A stretch of DNA of 64,000 nt from Saprospiraceae bacterium (GTDB lineage Bacteria > Bacteroidota > Bacteroidia > Chitinophagales > Saprospiraceae). Under the pieces are notes generated by a model, which saw only the letters and a program-made list of their open reading frames with translations, ran no database searches and was not told where the DNA came from. This document shows positions 17,186-26,470 of the stretch, piece by piece (the first letter of the stretch is position 1; each line of letters opens with the position of its first letter). The translations under genes and the position numbers were made by a program. The stretch covers positions 1 through 64,000 of the forward strand of contig JAHDGJ010000004.1 of the NCBI GenBank assembly GCA_020627705.1. The letters run 5' to 3'.

Positions 17186-18679
17186 ATGAAAAAATATTTT
17201 TATTTATTTCTAATGATTTTTGCCCTTGGTGCATGTACTAATTTGGAAGAAGAATTAAGAGAAGATCTTCCAGAAGGTGAAACACCTGATCCAGCGGCAT
17301 TGTTAGGAAGTGCGTATAACTCTATGAGACTGCCTTATCAAGATCAATCAAGATTTTGGGCTGCTCAAGAGCATACTGGTGATTCTGCGTTAGGACCCAC
17401 AAGAGGACCTGACTGGGATGACAATGGTATTTGGAGATCGCTACATGCGCATACTTGGAATGCAGATCATGCATTCTTGGGAAGTACATTTAGTGAATTA
17501 CTTCAAATTGTTTTTGCTACATCTAATTTATTAGAGTTTAATCCTGATGCACAAACTGCGGCAGAATCACGTTTGATTCGTGCCTTTGTTGTGAATTCAG
17601 TATTGGACGGATGGGGACAAGTTCCTTACAGACAAGATGGAACTTCTTTATTGGAAGATGCCTCTGTCCTTCAACCAGCTGAAGCTGTAGATTTAATCGT
17701 TTCTGAAGTCGATGCGATTTTGTCAGACTTACCTGATGGACCCACAAATAGAGCAAATAAAGACGCTGCAAGAGTTTTAAAAATGAAAACGCTTTTAAAC
17801 AAAGGAATGTACTTAAATAGAGAGAGTCCATCTTTTGAAAATGCGGATTTGCAACAAGTAGTTGCGCTTGCTGATGAAATCATCAATAGCGGCAAATACT
17901 CTGTGACTACTGATTACTTCGGAAACTTTGCTCCGAATAACGATCAAATTTCTACTGAAAACATCTGGACTGCCGAAAACATTGGAGGTTCAAACTCAGG
18001 AAACGTTAGATCAAGATGGTTCTGTACGTTACACTACAACCAGAATCCATCTGGATGGAATGGTTTTGCTACCCTAGGATCTTTTTATGATTCTTTTGAG
18101 GCTGATGACATTAGATTAGGTGGAGATTATCCTGGTCAAACTGACGTATCCGGAATTAAAACTGGTTTATTAATTGGACAACAGTTTGATCAAGACGGAA
18201 ATGCGTTACAAGACAGACAAGGAAATCCATTGGCTTTTACCAAAGAGGTAGCCCTTTCTGAAAGTGGATCTAATTTGGAGGTAACTGGTATTAGAGTAAT
18301 AAAGTACCCTATTGATTACAACAGCGGTGACAACGTTGACAACGATTATGTATACTACAGATTTGCTGATGTGTGGTTAATGAAAGCTGAAGCAATGATG
18401 AGAATGGGTGACACTGCAGGTGCCTTAGATATGGTTAACACATTGAGAGCATCAAGAGGAGTTGGTGATTTATCTTCTTTGGATGAAGCTACTATGCTTG
18501 CAGAAAGAGGAAGAGAATTTTACTGGGAAGGACATAGAAGAACTGATCTTCTAAGATTTGGAAGATTCCTAGATGCATGGGAAAACAAACCTGCATCAGG
18601 AACAGAAAGATTATTGTTCCCAATACCAGCAGCTTCATTAGCGTCTAACCCTAATTTAGTTCAAAATCCTGGATATTAA
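17186..18679 (+). CDS. SusD/RagB-type glycan-binding lipoprotein (locus 1)
   Basis: A 497-residue outer-membrane lipoprotein that caps the SusC channel and captures the glycan. I start it at the ATG at 17186 rather than an in-frame TTG nine bases earlier, because this gives a clean lipoprotein signal (MKKYFYLFLMIFALGACTN, Cys17) followed by the acidic surface-export residues. The SusD TPR-type helices are evident (RLIRAFVVNSVLDGWGQVPY, DAARVLKMKTLLNKGMYLN), and the C-terminal RagB signature reads FYWEGHRRTDLLRFGRF ... LLFPIPAASLASNPNLVQNPGY. A terminator follows it, so transcripts ending here would favour SusCD over the downstream genes. Confidence 0.95.
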   Translation: MKKYFYLFLMIFALGACTNLEEELREDLPEGETPDPAALLGSAYNSMRLPYQDQSRFWAAQEHTGDSALGPTRGPDWDDNGIWRSLHAHTWNADHAFLGSTFSELLQIVFATSNLLEFNPDAQTAAESRLIRAFVVNSVLDGWGQVPYRQDGTSLLEDASVLQPAEAVDLIVSEVDAILSDLPDGPTNRANKDAARVLKMKTLLNKGMYLNRESPSFENADLQQVVALADEIINSGKYSVTTDYFGNFAPNNDQISTENIWTAENIGGSNSGNVRSRWFCTLHYNQNPSGWNGFATLGSFYDSFEADDIRLGGDYPGQTDVSGIKTGLLIGQQFDQDGNALQDRQGNPLAFTKEVALSESGSNLEVTGIRVIKYPIDYNSGDNVDNDYVYYRFADVWLMKAEAMMRMGDTAGALDMVNTLRASRGVGDLSSLDEATMLAERGREFYWEGHRRTDLLRFGRFLDAWENKPASGTERLLFPIPAASLASNPNLVQNPGY

Positions 18680-18703
18680 TTATTATAGTTTTTTCATATA
18701 AAT

Positions 18704-18737
18704 TGGTCATCCGCCGTAGGCGGATGGCCATTTTTTT
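18704..18737 (+). terminator. Terminator or attenuator after susD
   Basis: A 12-bp stem (TGGTCATCCGCC / GGCGGATGGCCA with one wobble), a GTA loop and seven T (18731-18737) lie 25 bases past the susD stop. The next gene begins only 24 bases after the T run on the same strand, so read-through probably supplies part of the downstream expression. Confidence 0.85.
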
Positions 18738-18760
18738 CTCTACCAACCAACCATTTTGAG

Positions 18761-21700
18761 ATGAACCTATTTCAAGGAAATATCTTTCGAAATCTTCTTC
18801 TCTTATCGGTCCTTTTTTCTAGTTGTGGTGAGGATATTTCAAACTCTGAACCGCTCTTCACCTCTTTGCCTTCTAGTGCAACACAACTTAGCTTTAGCAA
18901 CAGCTTACCCATTGAGTTAGACCTCAATATTTTCAATTACATGTATTATTACAATGGTTCTGGTCTTGCCGTAGGCGACCTTAACAATGATGGTTGGACG
19001 GACATTATTTTTGGTTCAAACCTTCAGTCAGAAAAAATCTACTTAAACAAAGGCGGGTTAACTTTTGAAGACATTTCGTCTGAGGTAAATGTTGATGGAG
19101 GACCCAAGAGTTGGACCAATGGAATAGCTCTCGCAGATGTGAATGGCGATGGTATGTTGGATATTTATTTGGCCCAAGTCGGAACACACCGAAGCTTAGA
19201 TTGCCGCAACAAATTATTTATCTGTACAGGAATCGACGAAAAAGGCTTGCCATCGTATAAAGAACGGGCAAAAAAATATGGCCTTGACTTCAAGGGCTTC
19301 AGTACTCAAGCTGGATTTTTTGATTACGATCGAGACGGGGATTTGGACATGTTCTTAATGAATCATTCGTTACATAACAATGGCACTTTTGGTCAACGAA
19401 AAGAGTTTGCAAAAACCTACGACCCAATATCTGGTGATCGACTTTACAGAAATGATGGGGAAACATTTACGGATGTAACCAAAGAATCTGGAATAGAAAG
19501 TAGTGTTATCGGCTACGGCTTAGGATTGGCTTTTGGAGATTTTAATAATGATGGTTTTGCTGATATATATATCGGCAATGACTTTCATGAAAACGATTAC
19601 TTATACATCAATCAACAAGATGGAACTTTCAAAGACTCATTGACAGCAAAAATCAAGCATACCAGCAGATTTTCTATGGGCGTTGATATCGCGGATATAA
19701 ATCAAGATGGCTTTGATGATATTATATCCTTAGATATGCTTCCAGAAGATCCAAAAATTCTAAAAGCTTCAGAAGGTGAAGATGCTTTAGATATATTCAA
19801 CTTTAAATTAGGCTACGGATACAATCACCAATATGCAAGAAATGCGTTACAAATCAATCAAAATGGAAACTACTTCAAAGAAATAGCCGCCTACGCAAAT
19901 GTGCATGCCACGGATTGGTCTTGGTCTCCCCTCTTGTTTGATTTTGACATGGATGGCAAAAAAGATTTATTTATTACCAATGGAATTCCAAAACGAATGA
20001 ATGACATTGATTATATAAATTTCATTTCGGGAAATGACATTCAATACAAAATCCAATTTGACCAACTCGAAGAAAAAGATTTATCCGCCTTAGATAAAAT
20101 CCCAGAAATAAAACTCAACAACAAATTCTTCCTTCAAGGAGAAGACTTGCAATTTGAAGACCTAAATAATCAAATTAAAAATATTTCACCAAGTTATTCC
20201 AACAGTGCAGCCTTTGCAGATTTTGATAATGATGGAGATTATGATCTTGTCGTAAACAACATTAATGATGAAGCCATGTTCTACCGAAACAACTCGAAGG
20301 CTTCTTCTTTAAAAATCGCACTCAACGGGGTTGCGCAAAATACTTCAAACTTAGGGACATTGATACAGGCTTATTATGACGACAAAATCGTCACCCATAG
20401 TACGCATGCTACAAGAGGCTTTCAATCTTCAATGATCAATCAAGTCTTAATACCGAAAAAGGATTTAACCAAACTACTGATCGTTTGGCCAACCGGCGAA
20501 ACCCAAAACATTGAATACGAAGGACAGGACAGTTTGGAAGTGTTTTTTAGTCCCAATCAAATGTTTACTAAAGCCAATCGCTCCAACAAAATCAATGCAC
20601 AACAACTAGTTCCAGAGCTGCAACATAAGCATAAAGAAAACCCATTTGTAGAATTTAATCGTGAACCGCTCATCCCTTTTTCTACCTCCTCCGATGGGCC
20701 AGCCTTAGCTGTAGGCGACGTAAACAACGACGGACTTGAAGACTTTTTCATTGGATCCTCCAAAAGGAAAAGAAACGCATTATACATTCAAAAACAGAAT
20801 GGTTCTTTTGATAAAACCTCGTTGATTGGTGTGGAGACCGATAGTATCTATGAAGAAGTCGATGCCCAATTTGTAGACATTGACAATGACAATGATCTGG
20901 ACTTGGTGGTTGCTACGGGAGGGAACGAATACAAACTAAACAGTACGTACACTCAGCCTTTACTTTATCTAAACAACAATGGTATTCTCACAAAAAGCAC
21001 AGAGGCTTTTGAAGGTATACACATTACCGCTTCTTGCTTGGCATTTCATGACATAGACAATGATGGAGATCTAGATCTTTTTATAGGGGCTCGAGCAGAG
21101 CCTAGAAAATATGGTGTTGTACCACAAAGTGTGCTTCTCGAAAATAACGGAGAAGGAATATTCAAAAATGTGTCAGATCAATGGCTAGAAGACGCAACCC
21201 TCGGTTTTATAAGAGACGCCAAATGGGCGGACATAGATGGTGATAAAAAAGAAGAATTAATTCTTGCAAAAGAATGGGCACCTATTGAAGTATTACAACT
21301 CGGAGATAAAAGCCTCGAAGCAAAGAACATAAACAACTTATCAGGATGGTGGAATCATTTGGACCTTATAGACATAGATAATGATGGTGACTTAGATCTT
21401 TTCGCCGGAAATCTTGGGACTAATTCAAGGCTTAAAGCAACAGAAAAAGAAAAGGTCAAAATGTATTTCAATGATTTTGATGGCAATGGTACTAGCGAAC
21501 AGATACTCAGCTATTATGTCAAAGGACGCGAATTGCCATTCAGTAATCTCATGGAATTACAAAAGCAAATTCCATCGCTGAAGAAGAAATATATATACGC
21601 CAAAGATTTTTCAGAGGCGAGCATACACCAATTGTTTGGAAAAGATAAGATTAAAAATGCCGTAGTCTTTGAGGCAGATCATTTAGAAAACACGCTATTT

Positions 21701-22042
21701 ATAAACGATGGCAGTGGAAATTTTTCTATTAAAGAGTTGCCCTATGAAACGCAATGGACTTCTTACTATAGCTCTGCCATTGAAGATTTAAATCAGGATG
21801 GCAAACCGGATATCATATTAGGAGGAAACTATCACTATTGCAATGTTCAAATGGGCAGATACGATGCTGATAATGGTTCAATACTTCTTTCGAATGCAGC
21901 AGGTGGTTTTGATTTTGTCAACATTGGTGGTGCGCTAATACAAGGAGAGGTTAGAAACATTCGCCCCATTGAAATCAACTCTTCACGCGCTTTTATCTAC
22001 GCTCAGAATAACGATAGGCTAAAAATCTTACAGTTTGAATAA
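18761..22042 (+). CDS. VCBS/FG-GAP - UnbV - VCBS surface lipoprotein (locus 1, first copy)
   Basis: A 1093-residue lipoprotein (lipobox Cys22 in LFSSCGED, acidic export residues after it). It has an N-terminal FG-GAP/VCBS propeller region with many calcium-type loops (DLNNDGWTDI, DYDRDGDLDM, DINQDGFDDI), an ASPIC/UnbV domain at about 516-595 (ATRGFQSSMINQVL, LLIVWPTGETQNIE), and a second VCBS region to the end (DIDNDNDLDLVVATGG, DIDNDGDLDLFAGN). The function is not established. Position after SusCD, surface export and calcium propellers suggest glycan binding or substrate presentation in place of SusE/F, but this is inference. Its stop overlaps the next gene by eight bases. Confidence 0.88.
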   Translation: MNLFQGNIFRNLLLLSVLFSSCGEDISNSEPLFTSLPSSATQLSFSNSLPIELDLNIFNYMYYYNGSGLAVGDLNNDGWTDIIFGSNLQSEKIYLNKGGLTFEDISSEVNVDGGPKSWTNGIALADVNGDGMLDIYLAQVGTHRSLDCRNKLFICTGIDEKGLPSYKERAKKYGLDFKGFSTQAGFFDYDRDGDLDMFLMNHSLHNNGTFGQRKEFAKTYDPISGDRLYRNDGETFTDVTKESGIESSVIGYGLGLAFGDFNNDGFADIYIGNDFHENDYLYINQQDGTFKDSLTAKIKHTSRFSMGVDIADINQDGFDDIISLDMLPEDPKILKASEGEDALDIFNFKLGYGYNHQYARNALQINQNGNYFKEIAAYANVHATDWSWSPLLFDFDMDGKKDLFITNGIPKRMNDIDYINFISGNDIQYKIQFDQLEEKDLSALDKIPEIKLNNKFFLQGEDLQFEDLNNQIKNISPSYSNSAAFADFDNDGDYDLVVNNINDEAMFYRNNSKASSLKIALNGVAQNTSNLGTLIQAYYDDKIVTHSTHATRGFQSSMINQVLIPKKDLTKLLIVWPTGETQNIEYEGQDSLEVFFSPNQMFTKANRSNKINAQQLVPELQHKHKENPFVEFNREPLIPFSTSSDGPALAVGDVNNDGLEDFFIGSSKRKRNALYIQKQNGSFDKTSLIGVETDSIYEEVDAQFVDIDNDNDLDLVVATGGNEYKLNSTYTQPLLYLNNNGILTKSTEAFEGIHITASCLAFHDIDNDGDLDLFIGARAEPRKYGVVPQSVLLENNGEGIFKNVSDQWLEDATLGFIRDAKWADIDGDKKEELILAKEWAPIEVLQLGDKSLEAKNINNLSGWWNHLDLIDIDNDGDLDLFAGNLGTNSRLKATEKEKVKMYFNDFDGNGTSEQILSYYVKGRELPFSNLMELQKQIPSLKKKYIYAKDFSEASIHQLFGKDKIKNAVVFEADHLENTLFINDGSGNFSIKELPYETQWTSYYSSAIEDLNQDGKPDIILGGNYHYCNVQMGRYDADNGSILLSNAAGGFDFVNIGGALIQGEVRNIRPIEINSSRAFIYAQNNDRLKILQFE

Positions 22043-25000
22043 CCACGGTCGCATACCATTTGTTTGTCTTTTGCTATTCTTTTGTCTTTGCAGCTGTGAA
22101 AAAGACCATACCAAAAGTGAAGTGCATCTAGGCACAACATACTTTAATTTGATGGATTCTAAAGAAACAGGAATTGATTTTATCAATCACATTGAGCATG
22201 ATTCTGACTTTAACATATTTAGTTACCGAAATTTTTACAATGGAGCCGGAGTCTCCTTAGGAGACATCAACAACGATGGTTTAGTTGATATTTATTTGAG
22301 CTCAAATCTGGGGGCCAACAAGCTTTATCTCAATAAGGGAAATTTAAAATTTGAAGATATTTCGCAAAGTGCGGGTATTGAGCTTACCGAAAAATGGAGC
22401 ACAGGTACAACAATGATCGACATAAATGCCGATGGGCTCTTGGACATTTATGTATGTAATGCCGGTTTTAAAAAAGGAAGCGATCAAAAAAATGTTCTTT
22501 TTATTAACCAAGGCGATCTAAGCTTTGTAGATGAAGCGGAAAGATATGGTTTAGCGCAAAATGACTACAGCACCCAAGCTGCCTTCTTTGATTATGATAG
22601 AGATGGAGATTTAGATGTGTATCTTTTAAACAATAGCTTTATCCCTGTAAACACGCTCAATTATAGCAACAAAAGAGAATTACGTGCAGAAAATTGGCCA
22701 GTCAAAGACTTTTTAAAAGGCGGAGGCGATAAATTACTTCGCAATGACAATGGCCGATTTAAAGATATAAGTAAAGAAGCCGGAGTACTTGGGAGTCTGA
22801 TAGGTTTTGGGCTCGGTATCTCTGTAGGAGATGTAAACAACGACACCTGGCCAGATCTGTATGTTTGCAATGATTTCTTTGAAAGGGACTACCTATACAT
22901 CAACCAACAAAACGGGACTTTTAGCGAAGAACTTACGAATAGAATTAATCATTTATCCCACTCCTCAATGGGTGCCGATTTTGCAGACATCAATAATGAT
23001 GGCAGTTTAGAATTGTTCGTTACCGACATGCTCCCTGATGACGATTATCGATTGAAAACCACCACCACATTCGATAATATCAATTTGCGAAAACTCAAAG
23101 AAAAAAACGGCTTCTATAATCAGTTTATGCACAATACTCTTCAGTTAAATGATGGAGATGGGAAATTTAAAGAAATCTCTTTTTACGCTGATGTGGCAGC
23201 GTCTGATTGGAGTTGGGGTGCTTTAATGTTTGATGCCGACAACGATGGTTATAACGACATTTTTGTTTCAAACGGGATACTTCACGATGTTATTGACCAA
23301 GATTTCATAGATTTCTTTGCTAACGAAGTCATTCAAAAAATGGTTTTGACGGGATCTAAGGCTACTGTGGATTCTATAGTAAATCGAATGCCTTCAGTAG
23401 GTCTTCAAAACAAATTATTCCGCAACCTTGATGGAATGAAGTTTGAAGATGCGTCGAAATCTTCTGGTTTTAAATTAGAGAGCTTTTCTAATGGAGCTGC
23501 TTACGGCGATTTAGATAATGATGGAGACTTGGACTTGGTGGTAAATAATGTAAATTCTCAAGTGGATGTATTGGTAAACAACAGTTCGAATAACTTTATT
23601 GGTTTTGAATTAGCATTCGAAAGTCCAAACCACTTTGCCATAGGTGCTAAAGTAAACGTTTACTTAAATGATCAAATCATACGCCGAGAAATTCAAAGTG
23701 CTCGAGGATTTCAATCTTCGACAGATTTTAGACTGAGCCTTGGGATTGGCACGAACGAAAACATTGATGCTGTTGAGATCGTATGGCCCAATGGGACTGT
23801 TCAAAATATTGAGGACATCAAAGTAAACCAATATAATCGTATAGAATATGATCCATCGCAAAGCATTAAAAAAGAGTCCAAAAAATCCACACCCCTTCTT
23901 TCAGAAATAAAACACAATTTCGAAGCACATGTGGAAGATGAACATGTTGATTTTTACTACGAGCGAAACATCCCTACCCAGCTCTCTAAAGAAGGTCCAT
24001 GTTTGGCCAAAGGTGATTTTAATGGTGATGGCTTGGAAGACGTTTATATCGGAGCCTCAGCAGAAATAGCCCCCACACTTTATCAAAATACTGGCTCAGG
24101 ATACAAAAGCGTTCAACAAGAATTTTTTAAGAAATTTAAATCATACGAAGATACCTATGCTGTGTTTTTTGATTGCGATAGGGATGGGGATCTAGATTTG
24201 ATGGTAGGAAGCGGCGGCAACAATGTGACCTATGCGAAGCGCGCATTTGAAGACCGTTTATATGAAAACAAGAATGGAACTTTTGAGTATAAATTCAATG
24301 CAATTCCTCGCATTAGTTTAAATACGTCCATCATTTGTCCTTTTGATATTGACGAAGATGGTGATCTGGATTTATTCGTTGGTCAGCGGTCAATCCCTGG
24401 GGAATATGGATTAAGTCCAGGCAGTCACATATTGGTTAATAATGGAAGAGGAAATTTTCTTGACCTCACTAAAGAAATTATTCCAGAACTAAGTTTGGCG
24501 GGGATGATCACCGATGCCGTATGGGCGGATGTCCTACCTATGGAGGGCACCGAATTGATACTAATTGGTGAATGGATGGCTCCAAAAATTTTGTCTTTTG
24601 ATGGTGTAAAATTTAATATTATAGAATCTGCCCTAGACGCTCAAGCTGGCTGGTGGCAAAGCATTTATGCTGATGATATTGATGGAGACGGAGACATTGA
24701 TTTATTGTTGGGCAATCTTGGCGAAAACTTCTATCTAGAAGCTTCTGAAAACGATCCTTTGTTTTTATGGATAAATGACTTTGACCAAAATGGCAGTATA
24801 GAAAAACTTATCACCAAGAGAAAAGAGGGCAAAGATTATCCAGTATTTGTAAAACGTGACATGGTTGATCAACTTCCTTCCCTCAAAAAAGAAAATCTTT
24901 TGCATGCGCAATATGCCAATAAAGATATTACGGAGCTATTTAGCATGGACAAAGTAAAAAGCTCAACGGTCAAAAAAATCAACCAATTAAAATCAATGGT

Positions 25001-25358
25001 TGCATGGAACAATGGGACTGGCGATTTTATAATCGAAGAGCTTCCGGCACTAACACAAACTTCATCGATCAATTCTTTTTTACCCTTTGAAATTTCAGAT
25101 GGACCACATAGAGATTTTGTGATCGCGGGAAACAATGAATATCTACTTCCACAATTTTCTTCGATAGACGCTTGTAGAGGAAAGATTTTGCGCTATAATG
25201 AGAAGCAAAAATTCGTTGTGCTAGATTCCAAAGAAGCTGGTTTAGATCTGAATGGTGTCGCACGAGAATTGCATCAAATTGACTATGCCGGTAAGGCAAG
25301 TATTTTGGCACTCATCAATAACCATCCATTGAAACTTTATCAACCAAACAAACAGTAG
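22035..25358 (+). CDS. VCBS/FG-GAP - UnbV - VCBS surface lipoprotein (locus 1, second copy)
   Basis: A 1107-residue paralogue of the preceding protein with the same three-part order: VCBS propeller (DINNDGLVDIYLSSNLG, DYDRDGDLDVYLLNNS), UnbV at about 518-605 (SARGFQSSTDFRLSLGIG, VEIVWPNGTVQNIE), and a second VCBS region (DIDEDGDLDLFVGQRS, DIDGDGDIDLLLGNLG). The start is a TTG at 22035, eight bases inside the previous gene. The lipoprotein signal (RIPFVCLLLFFCLCSCEKD, Cys21) lies entirely upstream of the first ATG in frame, so a non-ATG start is needed for export. Translational coupling to the upstream gene is likely. The role is unknown, probably glycan handling at the cell surface. Confidence 0.87.
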   Translation: MNNHGRIPFVCLLLFFCLCSCEKDHTKSEVHLGTTYFNLMDSKETGIDFINHIEHDSDFNIFSYRNFYNGAGVSLGDINNDGLVDIYLSSNLGANKLYLNKGNLKFEDISQSAGIELTEKWSTGTTMIDINADGLLDIYVCNAGFKKGSDQKNVLFINQGDLSFVDEAERYGLAQNDYSTQAAFFDYDRDGDLDVYLLNNSFIPVNTLNYSNKRELRAENWPVKDFLKGGGDKLLRNDNGRFKDISKEAGVLGSLIGFGLGISVGDVNNDTWPDLYVCNDFFERDYLYINQQNGTFSEELTNRINHLSHSSMGADFADINNDGSLELFVTDMLPDDDYRLKTTTTFDNINLRKLKEKNGFYNQFMHNTLQLNDGDGKFKEISFYADVAASDWSWGALMFDADNDGYNDIFVSNGILHDVIDQDFIDFFANEVIQKMVLTGSKATVDSIVNRMPSVGLQNKLFRNLDGMKFEDASKSSGFKLESFSNGAAYGDLDNDGDLDLVVNNVNSQVDVLVNNSSNNFIGFELAFESPNHFAIGAKVNVYLNDQIIRREIQSARGFQSSTDFRLSLGIGTNENIDAVEIVWPNGTVQNIEDIKVNQYNRIEYDPSQSIKKESKKSTPLLSEIKHNFEAHVEDEHVDFYYERNIPTQLSKEGPCLAKGDFNGDGLEDVYIGASAEIAPTLYQNTGSGYKSVQQEFFKKFKSYEDTYAVFFDCDRDGDLDLMVGSGGNNVTYAKRAFEDRLYENKNGTFEYKFNAIPRISLNTSIICPFDIDEDGDLDLFVGQRSIPGEYGLSPGSHILVNNGRGNFLDLTKEIIPELSLAGMITDAVWADVLPMEGTELILIGEWMAPKILSFDGVKFNIIESALDAQAGWWQSIYADDIDGDGDIDLLLGNLGENFYLEASENDPLFLWINDFDQNGSIEKLITKRKEGKDYPVFVKRDMVDQLPSLKKENLLHAQYANKDITELFSMDKVKSSTVKKINQLKSMVAWNNGTGDFIIEELPALTQTSSINSFLPFEISDGPHRDFVIAGNNEYLLPQFSSIDACRGKILRYNEKQKFVVLDSKEAGLDLNGVARELHQIDYAGKASILALINNHPLKLYQPNKQ

Positions 25359-25369
25359 CATAAATCATC

Positions 25370-26458
25370 ATGAAAAATGTGAAGCCTTTGAGACTTTTCC
25401 TTGGACTTATACTATGTACAAGTTTAATTTTTTCATGTGGCACTCCTTCCTCCGAAGATTCCAAAAAACAAGAATATTCAAAAGCCAAATTTGAACCGAA
25501 GGAAAATCAAACACTCCTTTTTATTGGACAAGAAATGGAAGCCATCGGTGGATTGGATGACTACAACGACGGATACCTTGATCATTTTGATAAACCTGCC
25601 GGTTTTACGATGTACACCAACATTGCTCCTGGAGATACTTCCTTCGGCTACGTCCAAGTGGGATTGGATGGCATATGGAGAGCGGACAACTGGGGTGACA
25701 GCCCTTCGTTCTTAGACAAGCAAATTAAATATCCAGATTTTGAACACATGGCACTTGCGGTTGGATTATCGATCGTCAACCACGAACAAAGAATCGCTGA
25801 CGGCGAACATGATGGACACATCTTTAAGCTCGGTGAGTACTATAAAAGCCTCGCACCACGTCCGGTCTTCTTACGGATAGGTTATGAATTTGATGGCGCA
25901 TGGAACCATTACGACAAGGAAGGATATAAAGGGGCCTTTAGAAGAATTCACGATACGTTTACTACACTAGGCGTAGACAATGTAGCCTTCGTTTGGCAAT
26001 CTACAGGCTGGGGCAGCAATTTTGATGAGCTGGGAGAATATTATCCAGGAGATCATTATGTGGACTGGTGCGGATATTCTCATTTTGTTTGGTACTACAG
26101 AGCGAAGCCCATGCTTGATTTTGCTGAATTTGTCGACAAACCAGTATTTATTGCGGAGGCCACTCCCATGATCACGAACAAAAATACTTCGTTAGATTTA
26201 GCTAAACTGGACGAAGCAAATTTAGCTTGGGATCAATGGTTTGAACCTTTCTTTCGAACCATTCATCAATACCCAAGAATCAAAGCCATCAGTTACATCA
26301 ACTGCAATTGGAAGACCCACCGCATGTGGTATGGCGAAACTCCTTTTGCTGCATTGATGCGCGACTGCATATCAATGATGAGATTAAAAACAAATGGAAG
26401 AAAGAAGTCTCAAACAAAAAATTCATTCATTTCAGCCCTAGGCTTTACAACGACCTAA
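25370..26458 (+). CDS. GH26-like glycoside hydrolase lipoprotein (locus 1)
   Basis: A 362-residue lipoprotein (lipobox Cys23 in LIFSCGTPSSEDS). The catalytic domain resembles clan GH-A family 26: FLRIGYEFDGAWNHY would place the acid/base at Glu173, YYPGDHYVDWCGYSHF is the GH26-type segment, and PVFIAEATPM would place the nucleophile at Glu263, a spacing of 90. Family 26 includes beta-mannanases, beta-1,3-xylanases and mixed-linkage beta-glucanases. The usual His before the acid/base Glu is Tyr here, so this is a divergent branch and its substrate cannot be stated. A paralogue lies in locus 2 at 42262-43560. It may be the only endo-acting surface enzyme of locus 1. Confidence 0.72.
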   Translation: MKNVKPLRLFLGLILCTSLIFSCGTPSSEDSKKQEYSKAKFEPKENQTLLFIGQEMEAIGGLDDYNDGYLDHFDKPAGFTMYTNIAPGDTSFGYVQVGLDGIWRADNWGDSPSFLDKQIKYPDFEHMALAVGLSIVNHEQRIADGEHDGHIFKLGEYYKSLAPRPVFLRIGYEFDGAWNHYDKEGYKGAFRRIHDTFTTLGVDNVAFVWQSTGWGSNFDELGEYYPGDHYVDWCGYSHFVWYYRAKPMLDFAEFVDKPVFIAEATPMITNKNTSLDLAKLDEANLAWDQWFEPFFRTIHQYPRIKAISYINCNWKTHRMWYGETPFAALMRDCISMMRLKTNGRKKSQTKNSFISALGFTTT

Positions 26459-26470
26459 ACAATTAAACCC

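Noticed and set aside
18761-25358. Repetitive GATAATGATGG-like DNA considered as a tandem-repeat array or recombination target
   Set aside because: The repeats encode the DxDxDG calcium loops of VCBS domains, are irregularly spaced, and differ at codon level.
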